This document shows, one piece after another, positions 46,801 through 53,993 of a stretch of 64,000 nt of DNA; position 1 is the stretch's first letter; every line of letters begins with the position of its first letter. Source of the stretch: an uncultured Fusobacteriaceae bacterium (GTDB lineage Bacteria; Fusobacteriota; Fusobacteriia; Fusobacteriales; Fusobacteriaceae); the NCBI GenBank assembly GCA_947038515.1, contig CAMQWJ010000001.1, forward strand, positions 124,001 to 188,000, read 5' to 3'. Position numbers and translations under genes: made by a program. Below the pieces are notes generated by a model. That model did no database searches, was not told the origin of the DNA, and worked only from the letters and a program-made list of their open reading frames with translations.

Positions 46801-48395
46801 TATGGTACTATAAATATATCACCTGTATTTATTACCATTGCTTTATTAGTACTTGCGTTCACTGGGGATTTATCATGTTCATAGTGATTACTTATTGAGC
46901 CATTTCCACCTTCTAGTACTATTTTTCCACTATTAATCCACGTGTATATATCTGAATCTTTTGTACTATTGGAATTTTCTGGATTTATTTGAACCGCATC
47001 ATCAAATGCCGCCTCTATCGCCTCATAGTTCTCTAATCGTGTTCCATCTTCATTTGTTGTCCCTTTAACTAATCTCTCTCGTTCTTTAAGTACCGGGGAA
47101 GCTCCATGCATATCTAAATGTGCAAATTCATTTAAGAAAGAACTGTCTTTAGTGTTTGTATATAAAAAATTAGCATTACTAAGCATTGTTGATGATGCCC
47201 TTGAGTCTCCTATTAAGGATTGAAATCCTAATTTCTCATTTATATTAATTTCATCATTTAGCCCTTGCCAGTATGCACCGGTCTTATATTTGACAACTGG
47301 CTCACCAGTTTTATAAAATAGAGCATCACTATTAGGGGATGAACTAAAAACATTGACACCTCCATAGTCTTTAAATTCAAAATTCCATCTTTTATTTCCA
47401 TACCTTTGAATTTTAAATTCTCCTTCCGTAATTGATACCGATTCAATAATTGCATTTCTATACGAACTCGCATCATCCACTCCCAGAAGAACATAAGTAT
47501 TAGTAAAGTTTCCAGAAGAAGTAACATTTGTTTTAAAATCGGGTACTTCAATAGTTGCTATTACTGGGATTGATGGTACTTTGGGTGGCTCTATTTGGGT
47601 AGGTTCAAACCCACTTGGTGCAGTTGGTGCCCCAATATTTATAGTTTTCTCATCTGGGAGAACTATCTCAGGAGGTGTTAACCCTACTATTTCAATAGGA
47701 ATAACTGTAGTTGGTGGATTTATTGTTGCTCCTCCAAAATTTTGAACATTTACTGCTCCAACTACTACTTTATTCACTACTATTACATCAGGTATATTAA
47801 ATACTGGGATACCCAGTGCTGGGATATCACCTATTTGAGGTGTATTTATATTAACATTAATATCTTTATTAACTACTGGTATTTCTGGAACTAAAGGTAC
47901 AATATTAACTGGAATTTCTATTTTTTCACTAAAAGTTGTACCATCTACTATCATTCCACTATTTTGAATAATTTTATCAAGAGTGGCTCCGCCACTTAAA
48001 CCTGATGCTATACCTGCGTCTATTGTCTTTTTAAATGCTTCTCCTGTCCTATCTTTTAGAGAACCGCTATTTATTTTATTATATGTAAAAAACACCTGAG
48101 TATTCTGCCCAAGCGGCTTTCCATAAAAATCCCATTCTTTAACCAAAGTATCAAACATCGCTGTTTCTTCTGATATTTTACTTTCATTTTCTTTTATTTT
48201 TGCTTTTATTTTTTCTCTTTCTTGTTTAATCTTTACTAAAATATTTTCTTTAATTCCATTAATTTCTGTTACAGACTCTACACCACCTAATGATATTGTC
48301 CCTGTTATTAGAAACATTACCAATAATGCTGCTGAGAAACTTCCTTTCTTTTTTAAAAATCTTTTTAATGACTTTTCAACTTCTTGTATTTTCAA
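37854..48395 (-). CDS. Giant type V autotransporter (surface adhesin-like, 3513 residues)
   Basis: This is a surface protein secreted through its own C-terminal beta-barrel. It starts at TTG 48395 with the Fusobacterium-style leader KIQEVEKSLKRFLKKKGSFS and a hydrophobic signal core (about 21-36). GGGAG lies six bases upstream; the longer reading lacks a ribosome site. A charged coiled coil (about 45-80) and a Pro/Val/Ile-rich segment (about 150-300) follow. A very long passenger comes next with dozens of repeats around the core G-I-G-I-Y, spaced about 20-30 residues and pointing to a beta-helix. The last 280 or so residues form the barrel, ending NYKF. Length is in the range of the large Fusobacterium adhesins RadD and Fap2, but I cannot assign it to either. 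It has its own promoter near 48434-48462. Confidence 0.93.
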   Translation of the reverse strand: MKIQEVEKSLKRFLKKKGSFSAALLVMFLITGTISLGGVESVTEINGIKENILVKIKQEREKIKAKIKENESKISEETAMFDTLVKEWDFYGKPLGQNTQVFFTYNKINSGSLKDRTGEAFKKTIDAGIASGLSGGATLDKIIQNSGMIVDGTTFSEKIEIPVNIVPLVPEIPVVNKDINVNINTPQIGDIPALGIPVFNIPDVIVVNKVVVGAVNVQNFGGATINPPTTVIPIEIVGLTPPEIVLPDEKTINIGAPTAPSGFEPTQIEPPKVPSIPVIATIEVPDFKTNVTSSGNFTNTYVLLGVDDASSYRNAIIESVSITEGEFKIQRYGNKRWNFEFKDYGGVNVFSSSPNSDALFYKTGEPVVKYKTGAYWQGLNDEININEKLGFQSLIGDSRASSTMLSNANFLYTNTKDSSFLNEFAHLDMHGASPVLKERERLVKGTTNEDGTRLENYEAIEAAFDDAVQINPENSNSTKDSDIYTWINSGKIVLEGGNGSISNHYEHDKSPVNASTNKAMVINTGDIFIVPYEGKKYIPPSPSGGTATWGEGKKDSNNGVFIMSLDSPKSTHHVMYNSGTIESYTLNSFVFLSSTKLGKGPLSNSPFTTAYRPLSIVNRGEIKIMGENSTGVYIKTGSKNQYEFTTKDFDLATGIGSYNPIEIYGDKSIGLYIESTGSATLEKPGAVEVSVPVYNKGNFAVDIGSENVGNQVFNTLQHTIDGVTSDYTAGDKITDLNVNPNGTSTNIEGSFGILSNSNLDLDSHQIRIYNKTESSVAVTPMSDAVLNLGKGSIELNGGSNNIGLYISGTGTNTGKIITEGTVKLIGGNSNIAAYTSGAGNNITVETIDGANLTDSIFLFAANGSEIGVTNGISITSKVSVDANSTNEKDSGAAFASGAGSKIVINRDELEATANITITGAKQTDTSNQLGFGLMAIDGGKIEAKNNNIEVIKGSTGIGSIGLGSHVDFTGGRLKYDGNSYAVYSDGKGKIDLSEATLELWGNSTAFDLDLSGGAISPIILNDKSRIEVKSNDIIVFTLKNATALDTSGLEISILNSIGGALSGSIDLTKLIEAGEGIDKYKTAAVDGGTIIVGNLDRTGTGATGETPDQKDGNFYYNRFLGQRLVATATGSKISAVLTSVEAEKYKDQVVGFEMNSSTLAVDNTETAINLVGSTVIADRTDLGAGAMGLFINYGKVSVDGTSKIEVEKGSNTVNDGGVGIYSVNGSGVTVATGGKIDVAGDGAFGILGMAYRKDATGNPIVNEFTTTANPNITQGQVNISNSGTITLNGIGSIGIYADNNNVLGGITDSNISNLSSGKITVGGGNSQTTSVGMYGKKSTISNLGTIEAGDGGVGIYGIEGSEIKDLGTINLGSDGIGVVVDETSKITATSLVLGEIAGSPIDENGKVGIMYKGTIGAAQQSISVSINSVGIDKATGIYVENANVITNGDLHIGSNGVGVYSKNGIVVNNAGKALGTVGIQLGNNAGAMGMYLQTDETATGSITNEGKIIVGEKTQFAMLGTGSGSTIINNGDIELTVAESIGIYAQDGATVNFAGQGIEFTPGETGSIGVFVSNATANIELGTDIFESKNKDGNILIYGEKGSIVTNTKGLVVDGIALDATGNGKKIGIYLNGDETVNNYISTSGTGKLEIRNGAIGLYSKGDNMLDFTGGLHASGAETTGIYIDGKATLTGTLESDNGAIGVYGKGGEITLNGTTTVKIGATTNSIGFYLEDGASLIGNLNITGGNDGIGTYYSRSVLSTGDMTVFNTGNITITNTGTDNVVGIYVSGATSTNTSTLTNSGTVIGTGNNVIATMTKDGTLNINGLITVSGKDSVGAFAAQGGIITNNSIITATNTSILGTDMTIGMIAQSGIAGETATIVNNKIIIAEGTNDVGMYLGSTAGINTGKNIVDATINVKDGIAVYVKGLKNKFVNSGTLKVTGSGIGIYLEGSGNGTISNTGKIDLSSEAKGVYSKDSIIDFDITTTGAAKGIGIYATGTTTFVSSTIDVANGQIGIYTDDTAVDLSGAIVEAKDKVGTDSSIGIYLKDNAVAYTMVGTKVTVGNGVGIYLGNNEGTVSALQGTTLTFSGTVSTVGGIGIYVPEASTLNTGEVTLNVNGGTGVYLGGGTANLGVTDTLKIKLTGDNATGIYIESGTLTLGEKIEVKGEGTIATTVNGTIKSDAPLNVGKNSQGLLGGYYGPDSQLNIYSIENGLAGIINIKEGGIGLVAIDSSKSNDPTKILTTASITIINSGTLNVDGYIMNDTLTGKVKVDSIGIYSEVAEVQNIGKIAVTGEGGIGIFYNGKTVDAKDITSNNIELNGSNGIGIYATGNMGAIKNTIIKTDSTGSNNTGILLVGATTSPLTPPTTVVSSLDVGRITLGKESIGLMVKDISVTTTTTGGVITIGNGTKDKVSVGVYLDNSTIGALSSVSMGEYGVAYSMKNGSEATIDFTNTSIGTNGVYLNAVSGSKATVSGTLDVGAGSTGIHSENGELIFNSPTTITVSAGGIGLIVKNSVVTATSGNIPTITVNTGSEGNYSIGSYYDTVNSSLVLSDISTTTQMGNYTISHVLDKANATIGSMVLGAPALAGTFGNNQIGVMLKTGSTLVAGTIGTTGTTIDITGGDNNIGIYASSGTVANNVTVHGNINVGDSSEFAKSSIGVYVKNGTYTGNSGTLTVGANSIGIYGKQLTGTLSQGAIKVGDSAIGIHALSDSTGLTINQTGGLDVGNAGSIGIYGTDVDNGVVSGGRTDINVSGGTADKVGTGTSIGILSQGAGTVDYSGTMDIADSTGSGSIGIYKDGIGTITVGSSAVGSTDKLIVGNAGYGIYSINGTTTLSSNITNYADMTLGDASIGIYSKGQGTVNNYGNINVGTTNVSTPKTPINSIGIYSSGGKIVNHLGATITVDESHSIGIYADNGGTITNDGIIDVSGGGIGIFAYGEGTNVINNGDINVVGTDDSGWKSIGISIAKGASVINNGTIIVNGGYGIHVGEGGKIINAGVIKVDNGGVDITDGNDLIASVGGVVIKPNGDVIINENYVGIGGSLDASGADINLDGAWIEATTTTGKPIFIGNTVSGEITLLPGFISREPVTTIENFFNSFVGVNMVNGITVGTSPRFVAKKVGNDLVIATRPYADLSIGDQFDELENGLDYLKEHGNTNDSDIIVNLDKYLNGFRGDEFAEETGKAIAETRGDIYGTIQGRMQDVNRAFDNSFDELLNSYNPSRQSDKFSVLYTEGDFKDPTLGISDYDYDVKGLLYMHEKDGLKYGTKYGYTLGFTGATFKFDDDTAGSSGSEEDIYSLRVGAHREQKLGTSKFTWLTRGELAYNYHDTERNMQLGPEKYDNKAGYSSYGASFKNELSYTAYSTLSTDLKVYGGANLEYGAMEGFTEKTGSKGGLELEVKGNDYFIGELEAGLKGSKKIYLGKNINLKVSADAGYAYDLGDNYPGNKAKLKNGGEGYYDLITTEKAEGSLRGKVGLGLEKANHYGVTFEVEWNKRDNRSDEDIKYSARLNYKF

Positions 48396-48433
48396 TTTTC
48401 TCTCCCTATAAATTTTTAATTTTATTATTCTCC

Positions 48434-48462
48434 ATTGTACTATATAAATGATAAAGTTACAA
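48434..48462 (-). promoter_or_regulatory. Predicted promoter of the giant autotransporter
   Basis: On the minus strand TTGTAA (48457-48462) and TACAAT (48434-48439) are separated by 17 bases, 38 bases upstream of the TTG start. The -35 box lies inside the perfect inverted repeat at 48446-48490. Confidence 0.6.
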
Positions 48463-48490
48463 TATTTTTTATATTGTAACTTTATCATTT
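48446..48490. repeat. Perfect 20-bp inverted repeat over the dus stop and autotransporter promoter
   Basis: Arms 48446-48465 (AAATGATAAAGTTACAATAT) and 48471-48490 are exact complements with a five-base T loop. The dus stop codon lies at 48469-48471. There is no T run after the hairpin on the minus strand. It may be a poor dus terminator, an operator, or a structure at the start of the autotransporter transcript. Confidence 0.8.
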
Positions 48491-49419
48491 ATAAACTCTT
48501 TATACTCAATTAAAATTTTTATAATTTTATCATAAGAGTCTGTATTATTTATTTTATTTTTAAGCTCATTTCCATTTTTCATACCTTTAATATACCAGCA
48601 CAAATGTTTTCTAATTTCAAACATAAATTTTCTCTCTGGATTTTCTTTTTGGGCTCTTTCAATATGTTTAATCCCCATATTTATTCTATCTTCAACCGTT
48701 ACTATTGTCATCACTTTTCCATATGTTAACATCTCTTTTATTTCTCTTATTAACCAGGGATTACCGCATATTCCTCTAGCTAACATGATCCCATCAACAC
48801 CTGATATTTTTATTTTTTCAATAGCATCTTCAGCAGTAAAAATATCTCCATTACCTATAACAGGTATAGAGACAGCCTCTTTCACCTCTTTTATAAGATT
48901 CCAATCAGCTTTCCCTAAATATAATTGTTCTTTAGTCCTTCCATGTACTGTTATATGGCAACATCCAACTTCTTCTGCTATTTTAGCCACTACTACATGA
49001 TTTTTTATTCCATTACACCCGATTCTTATCTTAATGGATAATTTGGTTTCTGGTTTTAAATTTTTTTTTAATTCTGTTAAAATTTCCTTTATATAATCAG
49101 GCTCACTTAACAGTGCTGCTCCATAGCCATTTTTAGCTATTTTGTTCATAGGGCAACCTGCATTAAAATCTATATGTTTAACTCCTAAGCTTTCTATATA
49201 TTTAGCACTTTCAACTATTTTTTCTATATCTCTACCAAATATCTGTACACCATCTCCCTCTCTCACTCTAAGAAGTTGGTTTAATGTTTTTAAATTTTGC
49301 ATCCCAAGGGCATTTATACTGATCATTTCAGTAAACATCATATCTGGTAAAAATTCACCAAGAATGCCTCTGTATGTATAATCTGTGACTCCTGCCAAGG
49401 GGGCAATATATATTTTCAT
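48469..49419 (-). CDS. dus: tRNA-dihydrouridine synthase
   Basis: This FMN enzyme reduces specific tRNA uridines. The 316-residue product starts [18 protein letters not shown] and has the family TIM-barrel motifs: [21 protein letters not shown] with the catalytic Cys, [25 protein letters not shown] and [20 protein letters not shown]-terminal helical tRNA-binding part follows. It could be the DusB-type enzyme common outside proteobacteria, but the subtype is uncertain. ATG 49419 has GGAGA five bases before it. It is the last gene of the recA-LPS operon. Confidence 0.95.
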   Translation of the reverse strand: MKIYIAPLAGVTDYTYRGILGEFLPDMMFTEMISINALGMQNLKTLNQLLRVREGDGVQIFGRDIEKIVESAKYIESLGVKHIDFNAGCPMNKIAKNGYGAALLSEPDYIKEILTELKKNLKPETKLSIKIRIGCNGIKNHVVVAKIAEEVGCCHITVHGRTKEQLYLGKADWNLIKEVKEAVSIPVIGNGDIFTAEDAIEKIKISGVDGIMLARGICGNPWLIREIKEMLTYGKVMTIVTVEDRINMGIKHIERAQKENPERKFMFEIRKHLCWYIKGMKNGNELKNKINNTDSYDKIIKILIEYKEFINDKVTI

Positions 49420-49433
49420 AATTTTCTCCATTT

Positions 49434-50198
49434 TTATTTTTTTATATATGATTTATTACGATACATTTCTCTTAATTTAAAATATTTTACCATTGTATAT
49501 AGTGAACTCATAACAGCAATAACAAACCCTTCCATTCCATCTAAAAATCCTAATCTAAAAATATACATTCTAATAAATTTATACAAAGGGTTAAAAACTA
49601 TTTGAAATACACTAGCTTTTTTATTTTTATTATAATAATCTATAGCTCCCTCTGTTGTATATCTATTAAATTTTGATAGATAATCTTCAATTGTAAGATA
49701 GGAATGGTGACATATCTTTTCTTTAATTTTTCCTACTTTACTTTTTGTTTCAAAAGTTTCATGAACAACATTAAAATTAAATTTCCCTGCAGTTTTTTTG
49801 AAAAGTCTTATATGGTAACTATTACTCCAACCACCATATTTCAATTCTTTTCCAAAACATACAGAGGCAAAATTAATCGTGTATACCTCACAATCTGGAG
49901 GAGTTTTTAATATGTTTTTTATTTTCACGAATAACTCTTCTGTAATCTCTTCATCTGCATCTATATTTAAAATCCATTCTGAAGAACATTTTTCTATAGC
50001 ACTATTTCTTTGTTTTCCATATCCTGCCCAAGGTTCAAAATAAAATTTAGCACCAAATTTTTCTGCTATCTCTCTTGTTTTATCCGTTGAACCACTATCC
50101 ACAATTATTATTTCATCTGCTATATCTTTTATTGAAGTCAAAGTTCGTTCTAAATTTCTTTCTTCATTAAAAGTTATCATTGCAATCGATAACTTCAT
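49434..50198 (-). CDS. Family 2 glycosyltransferase, WaaE/KdtX-like (LPS core)
   Basis: The 254-residue cytoplasmic-face transferase has the GT-A start [18 protein letters not shown], the [14 protein letters not shown] nucleotide block, [16 protein letters not shown] and the DXD-like [11 protein letters not shown]-terminal membrane-associated region ([17 protein letters not shown]) follows. This order matches the WaaE/KdtX group that adds a sugar to the inner core of LPS in several bacteria; the exact sugar is not visible. It lies 14 bases before dus and 27 bases after the deacetylase gene on the same strand. GGGAG lies nine bases before the chosen ATG. Confidence 0.88.
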   Translation of the reverse strand: MKLSIAMITFNEERNLERTLTSIKDIADEIIIVDSGSTDKTREIAEKFGAKFYFEPWAGYGKQRNSAIEKCSSEWILNIDADEEITEELFVKIKNILKTPPDCEVYTINFASVCFGKELKYGGWSNSYHIRLFKKTAGKFNFNVVHETFETKSKVGKIKEKICHHSYLTIEDYLSKFNRYTTEGAIDYYNKNKKASVFQIVFNPLYKFIRMYIFRLGFLDGMEGFVIAVMSSLYTMVKYFKLREMYRNKSYIKK

Positions 50199-50225
50199 AT
50201 ATTTCTCCCTATACAATTTTTCTAT

Positions 50226-51332
50226 TTATGAAAATAATTGATAAATTTTTCCTAGAATATAATTTCTTCCTATAAATAGATTAATTTTAAATTTTTTTGT
50301 TGAAAAATCTCTTAACTCTATTCTTTTTATAAATTCTAAGTTTACTTTAGCACTATAATTTGTCCCTTTTTTTGTACTAACAAAACCTTCTACCCCACAC
50401 TCTTTCAAAATTTCTATTGCTTTTTTACCTCTATGACCCCATGGCCAGCAAAAAGCATTAACTTTATTCCCTAACTTCTCTTCAATTAAATTTTTATTTT
50501 GAAGATACTCTTTCTTTATTCTTAGTTTAAAGTCTTCATCATTTTCTCGTTTTATATATTTTTCAATATTTTCATCTATAAAATTCTGTCCCTCTTTAAG
50601 AAGAGTTTTTTTATTTTTATTTTTTAAAGTCTTTAAATAAAAGTTACGAAACAATTCAAAAAATTCATTTTTTATTTCAATTCCTTGTATTGAATATTCT
50701 CCTCTTTTTCTAAACTTAGGGTATCCTTCTTTAATTTTTCCATAACTATATACATCTGAACTTTCTCGTTCATCTTTTTTAAATATATCTAAAAGAATAA
50801 AATTTTCAAAAATAGCTTTGTGTTGATGTGAGTGAGCTTGAAAATCAACAAGTCCACTTTCATTCATTTCTTTAATCTCTTCCCAAGTCATGTATTGGTA
50901 TGAAGTCCCATTTCCATTTTCTAAAAATTCCATTGCTGCCAAATAATTAGCTTCTCTACTATCTAAAATATCTGGTGTTTCTTCCCTTCTTTCTTTTATA
51001 TAAAAAGTATTTAAAAATATAGTCGCTTTCATATTATATTTTTTCAACAATGGAAAAACATATTTATAGTTATCATAATATCCATCATCTAAAGTTATCA
51101 TTGCACTATTTTTTATCTGCTTTTTAGTTTTATTCAATAAATGGCTTATTTTTATTAATTCCATATTTTTCTCTTTAAGTATTTTTAAATGTTCTTCAAA
51201 TAGCTCTGGTGTAACTTTTGAATCTCTATTGACTTGATGATATAAAAAAATTGGAATACCTTTTCCATCAAAAAATTTTATACAAAATATTATAATAAGA
51301 AAAATTATACTTATAATTATCAAAAAATTCAT
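50226..51332 (-). CDS. Membrane-anchored polysaccharide deacetylase (NodB type)
   Basis: The 368-residue product has one N-terminal membrane helix (about 3-18) and then a NodB-type carbohydrate esterase domain. FLYHQVNRDS comes first, AMITLDDGYYDNYKYVFPLLKKYNMKATIFL holds the catalytic Asp pair, and QAHSHQHK supplies metal-binding His. AFCWPWGHRGKKAIEILKECG follows near 290-310. A long insertion (about 145-260) with Glu/Lys-rich sequence separates the second and third motifs and is longer than in many family members. The protein likely removes acetyl groups from an LPS or peptidoglycan sugar outside the inner membrane. It lies between tsaD and the WaaE-like gene. Confidence 0.88.
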   Translation of the reverse strand: MNFLIIISIIFLIIIFCIKFFDGKGIPIFLYHQVNRDSKVTPELFEEHLKILKEKNMELIKISHLLNKTKKQIKNSAMITLDDGYYDNYKYVFPLLKKYNMKATIFLNTFYIKERREETPDILDSREANYLAAMEFLENGNGTSYQYMTWEEIKEMNESGLVDFQAHSHQHKAIFENFILLDIFKKDERESSDVYSYGKIKEGYPKFRKRGEYSIQGIEIKNEFFELFRNFYLKTLKNKNKKTLLKEGQNFIDENIEKYIKRENDEDFKLRIKKEYLQNKNLIEEKLGNKVNAFCWPWGHRGKKAIEILKECGVEGFVSTKKGTNYSAKVNLEFIKRIELRDFSTKKFKINLFIGRNYILGKIYQLFS

Positions 51333-51346
51333 TTTTTCATCCTTTT

Positions 51347-52360
51347 TTATATATCATATTCCATGGAAAGAGAAGCTACTCCATTTAACTCTAATGGGGC
51401 AAAACACTCTTTACCTCTAGTCATTAACTTATGGTACCCTGCCATTGCAATCATTGCACCATTATCAGTACAATATTCAAATTTAGGATATGTTATTGTT
51501 ATTCCATTCTTATTTCCAGCACTCACTAGTTCACTTCTTAATAGAGAGTTCGCTGCTACTCCACCTGCCAAAACTATATTTTTTATATTTTTTTCTTGTG
51601 CTGCTTTTATACTCTTTTTTACTAATATCTCTACAACTTTTTTTTGAAAAGAAGCTGCTATGTCCTCATTTTTAAAACTTTCATTTTTCATTTTTTTTTG
51701 ATTAACAAAATTTATTACAGAGGTCTTTATTCCTGAAAAGCTAAAATCAAATTCTCCAACTTTAGGTTCAGGTATCTTCAAGTAACTTGAGTCACCTTGG
51801 TAATACATTTTATCTATTACAGGACCACCAGGATATCCAATTCCAAGTACTCTTGCAACCTTATCATAGGTTTCTCCAACTGCATCATCAAGTGTCCCAC
51901 CAATATTAATAAATTCATGTTTTTCTGTGACCAATACAATATTAGTATGTCCCCCTGAAACAATAAGTGCTATTGTTGGAAAAGTAATTTCACTTTCTAT
52001 AAAGTTTCCATATATATGTGCTTTTATATGGTGAACTGGTATTATTGGTATTTTACGTCCATAGGCTAATCCTTTTGCAAAAGATATTCCTACAAGAAGA
52101 GCCCCTATAAGACCAGGAGCATAGGTTACTGCAATATAATCAACATCATCAAGAGTTATTTTTGCCTCTTCTAATGCCTCTTCTAAGACTGCCACAATAT
52201 TTTTTATATGATGTCTTGAGGCTATTTCTGGAACAACACCTCCAAACTCTTTGTGGATATCTATTTGTGAAGAAATTTTATTAGTCAATATTTCTTTTCC
52301 ATCTTTTAATATCCCAATTGATGTCTCATCACAAGATGTTTCTATGCCTAATATAATCAT
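51347..52360 (-). CDS. tsaD: tRNA N6-adenosine threonylcarbamoyltransferase
   Basis: TsaD completes t6A37 formation on ANN-decoding tRNAs. The 337-residue product has the ASKHA fold start LGIETSCDETSIGIL, the metal-binding HHIKAH near 110-115, TIALIVSGGHTNIVLV, and GGPVIDKMYYQG. The C-terminal LAGGVAANSLLRSEL and CTDNGAMIAMAG blocks are present. The ATG overlaps the recX stop (ATGA). The window also holds a Sua5/TsaC-type gene at 57879, the other half of the pathway; tsaB and tsaE are not in view. Confidence 0.97.
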   Translation of the reverse strand: MIILGIETSCDETSIGILKDGKEILTNKISSQIDIHKEFGGVVPEIASRHHIKNIVAVLEEALEEAKITLDDVDYIAVTYAPGLIGALLVGISFAKGLAYGRKIPIIPVHHIKAHIYGNFIESEITFPTIALIVSGGHTNIVLVTEKHEFINIGGTLDDAVGETYDKVARVLGIGYPGGPVIDKMYYQGDSSYLKIPEPKVGEFDFSFSGIKTSVINFVNQKKMKNESFKNEDIAASFQKKVVEILVKKSIKAAQEKNIKNIVLAGGVAANSLLRSELVSAGNKNGITITYPKFEYCTDNGAMIAMAGYHKLMTRGKECFAPLELNGVASLSMEYDI

Positions 52361-52923
52361 TTTTCTCCTCTTTCTAAAATAGTTTTTATTTTTTTATATT
52401 CAAATCCTTTTCTCATTAAAGATTGAATTATTTTTTCTACAGATTTATCTTTTTTTTGTTTTTCAATTATTCTCTCTAACTCTGTATATTCTGCTTCTTC
52501 ATTATCTCCAAGTAATTCTTTTATTTTATCTTTATTTATACCACGTCTCATAAGCTCAAAGCTCAGTTTATTACTCCCATAATTTTTATGGGAGTCTATA
52601 TAATTTTTAGCTCTATTCAAATCATCTATATAACCTTTTTCTTCGACTACATCAAGTGCTTCTAGAATAATGTTCTTTTCTCGATAAATAGTATTTAACT
52701 TATCAAAAAGGTCTTTTTTAAAATAATCTTTTTTTGCTAAAAGATAGATTATATAATTTTCTACTGACTCTCGTATTAATTTTTGATAATCTTCTCCTGA
52801 AATCTCTTCTTTTTCTTTAAGATCATATTTATTTATAAGTTCTTTAGAAAGAGATATAGTTATTTTTTCTTCAAAAGTTATTTTATTTTTCAAGAGTTTA
52901 TAAGACTTTGTACTTTTACTCAT
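52357..52923 (-). CDS. recX: RecX-family regulatory protein
   Basis: RecX modulates RecA filament activity. The 188-residue product has the expected three-helix repeats. Typical pieces are [20 protein letters not shown], the [33 protein letters not shown] block and the C-terminal [19 protein letters not shown]. The first 50 or so residues are charged and less conserved. It overlaps recA by eight bases, the usual recA-recX arrangement, and overlaps tsaD by four bases. The ribosome site before it is weak, so translation is probably coupled to recA. Confidence 0.92.
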   Translation of the reverse strand: MSKSTKSYKLLKNKITFEEKITISLSKELINKYDLKEKEEISGEDYQKLIRESVENYIIYLLAKKDYFKKDLFDKLNTIYREKNIILEALDVVEEKGYIDDLNRAKNYIDSHKNYGSNKLSFELMRRGINKDKIKELLGDNEEAEYTELERIIEKQKKDKSVEKIIQSLMRKGFEYKKIKTILERGEK

Positions 52924-53989
52924 TTTCGTTTTCTTCTACATCTGCTTCATCTAAAGCACCTTTTTTCTTGGATTTTTTCTCTACAACTGGTTCTTTTTTT
53001 AGTTCTTCTTCAAGCTTAGCTAATAGTTCTTTATCTTCTTCTAACTTTAATTTAACATTTTCTTTTCCCTGTCCTATTCTTATCTCACCAAAACTGAACC
53101 AAGAACCTGCTTTTGCTACAATATCTCTCTCTAAAGCTGCATCTAAGATTTCTCCTACCCTTGAAATTCCTTTTCCATACATAATTTGAAAAGCTGCTTC
53201 TTTAAATGGAGGTGCTACTTTATTTTTAGTTACTTTTACAATTACTTCATTTCCTATAACATCATCACCTTGTTTAACACTTCCAATTCTTTTCACTTCT
53301 AATCTTACAGAAGAATAGAATTTAAGAGCCTTTCCACCTGTTGTTGTTGTTTGAGGTCCAAATCCAAATCCACCTATTTTATCTCTAATTTGATTTATAA
53401 ATACTATTGTAGTTCCTGATTTACTCATATTTCCAGCTAATTTTCTAAGAGCTTTTGACATAAGTCTAGCTTGTAATCCCATTTGTTGATCTGACATTTC
53501 TCCATCTATCTCTACTTTTGGAACAAGTGCTGCAACTGAATCCACAATAATTACATCAATAGCTCCTGACCTTACAAGGACATCAGCAATATCCAGTGCC
53601 TGTTCCCCATAATCTGGTTGTGATATTAAAAGTTCATCAATATCAACTCCTAATGCCTTTGCATATATAGGATCAAGTGCATGTTCTGCATCTATAAATG
53701 CTACCATTCCACCCGCTTTTTGTGCTTCTGCAATAATATGTAGTGCTAATGTTGTTTTTCCTGAACTCTCTGCTCCATAAACCTCTACTACTCTTCCTCT
53801 TGGGACTCCACCTATTCCTAAAGCTTTATCTAAATTAATACTTCCAGTTGATATGGATTCTACAGTCATTTGTTGATTTTCACCAAGTTTCATTATAGAA
53901 CCTTCACCAAAATCCTTCTTAATTTGCTTCAACGCTAAATCTAAACTTTTATTTTTATCATTATTATCTGTTGCTGCTTTTTTTGCCAT
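52916..53989 (-). CDS. recA: Recombinase RecA, with an unusual L2 loop
   Basis: RecA is the strand-exchange and SOS-coprotease ATPase. The 357-residue product starts [10 protein letters not shown]. Walker A GAESSGKT is at 72-79, VFINQIRDK near 197-204 and [10 protein letters not shown] at 221-230. The DNA-binding L2 loop at about 205-219 reads [15 protein letters not shown]. Most bacterial RecA proteins have IGVMFGNPETTTGG, so this one is one residue longer and several positions differ. The C-terminal tail is acidic. ATG 53989 has GGAGG upstream; a longer in-frame reading has no support. The gene follows the 53994 glycosyltransferase by four bases, so it seems to lack its own promoter. Confidence 0.96.
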   Translation of the reverse strand: MAKKAATDNNDKNKSLDLALKQIKKDFGEGSIMKLGENQQMTVESISTGSINLDKALGIGGVPRGRVVEVYGAESSGKTTLALHIIAEAQKAGGMVAFIDAEHALDPIYAKALGVDIDELLISQPDYGEQALDIADVLVRSGAIDVIIVDSVAALVPKVEIDGEMSDQQMGLQARLMSKALRKLAGNMSKSGTTIVFINQIRDKIGGFGFGPQTTTTGGKALKFYSSVRLEVKRIGSVKQGDDVIGNEVIVKVTKNKVAPPFKEAAFQIMYGKGISRVGEILDAALERDIVAKAGSWFSFGEIRIGQGKENVKLKLEEDKELLAKLEEELKKEPVVEKKSKKKGALDEADVEENENE

Positions 53990-53993
53990 TTTA

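Noticed and set aside
37934-46884. Many plus-strand open frames across the autotransporter region
   Set aside because: They are Leu/Ile/Ser-rich mirror readings of the repetitive autotransporter gene, without ribosome sites or recognisable domains.
48396-48488. Longer N-terminus for the autotransporter
   Set aside because: The added 31 residues include the promoter and inverted repeat, have no ribosome site, and spoil the signal peptide; the TTG start gives the usual Fusobacterium leader.
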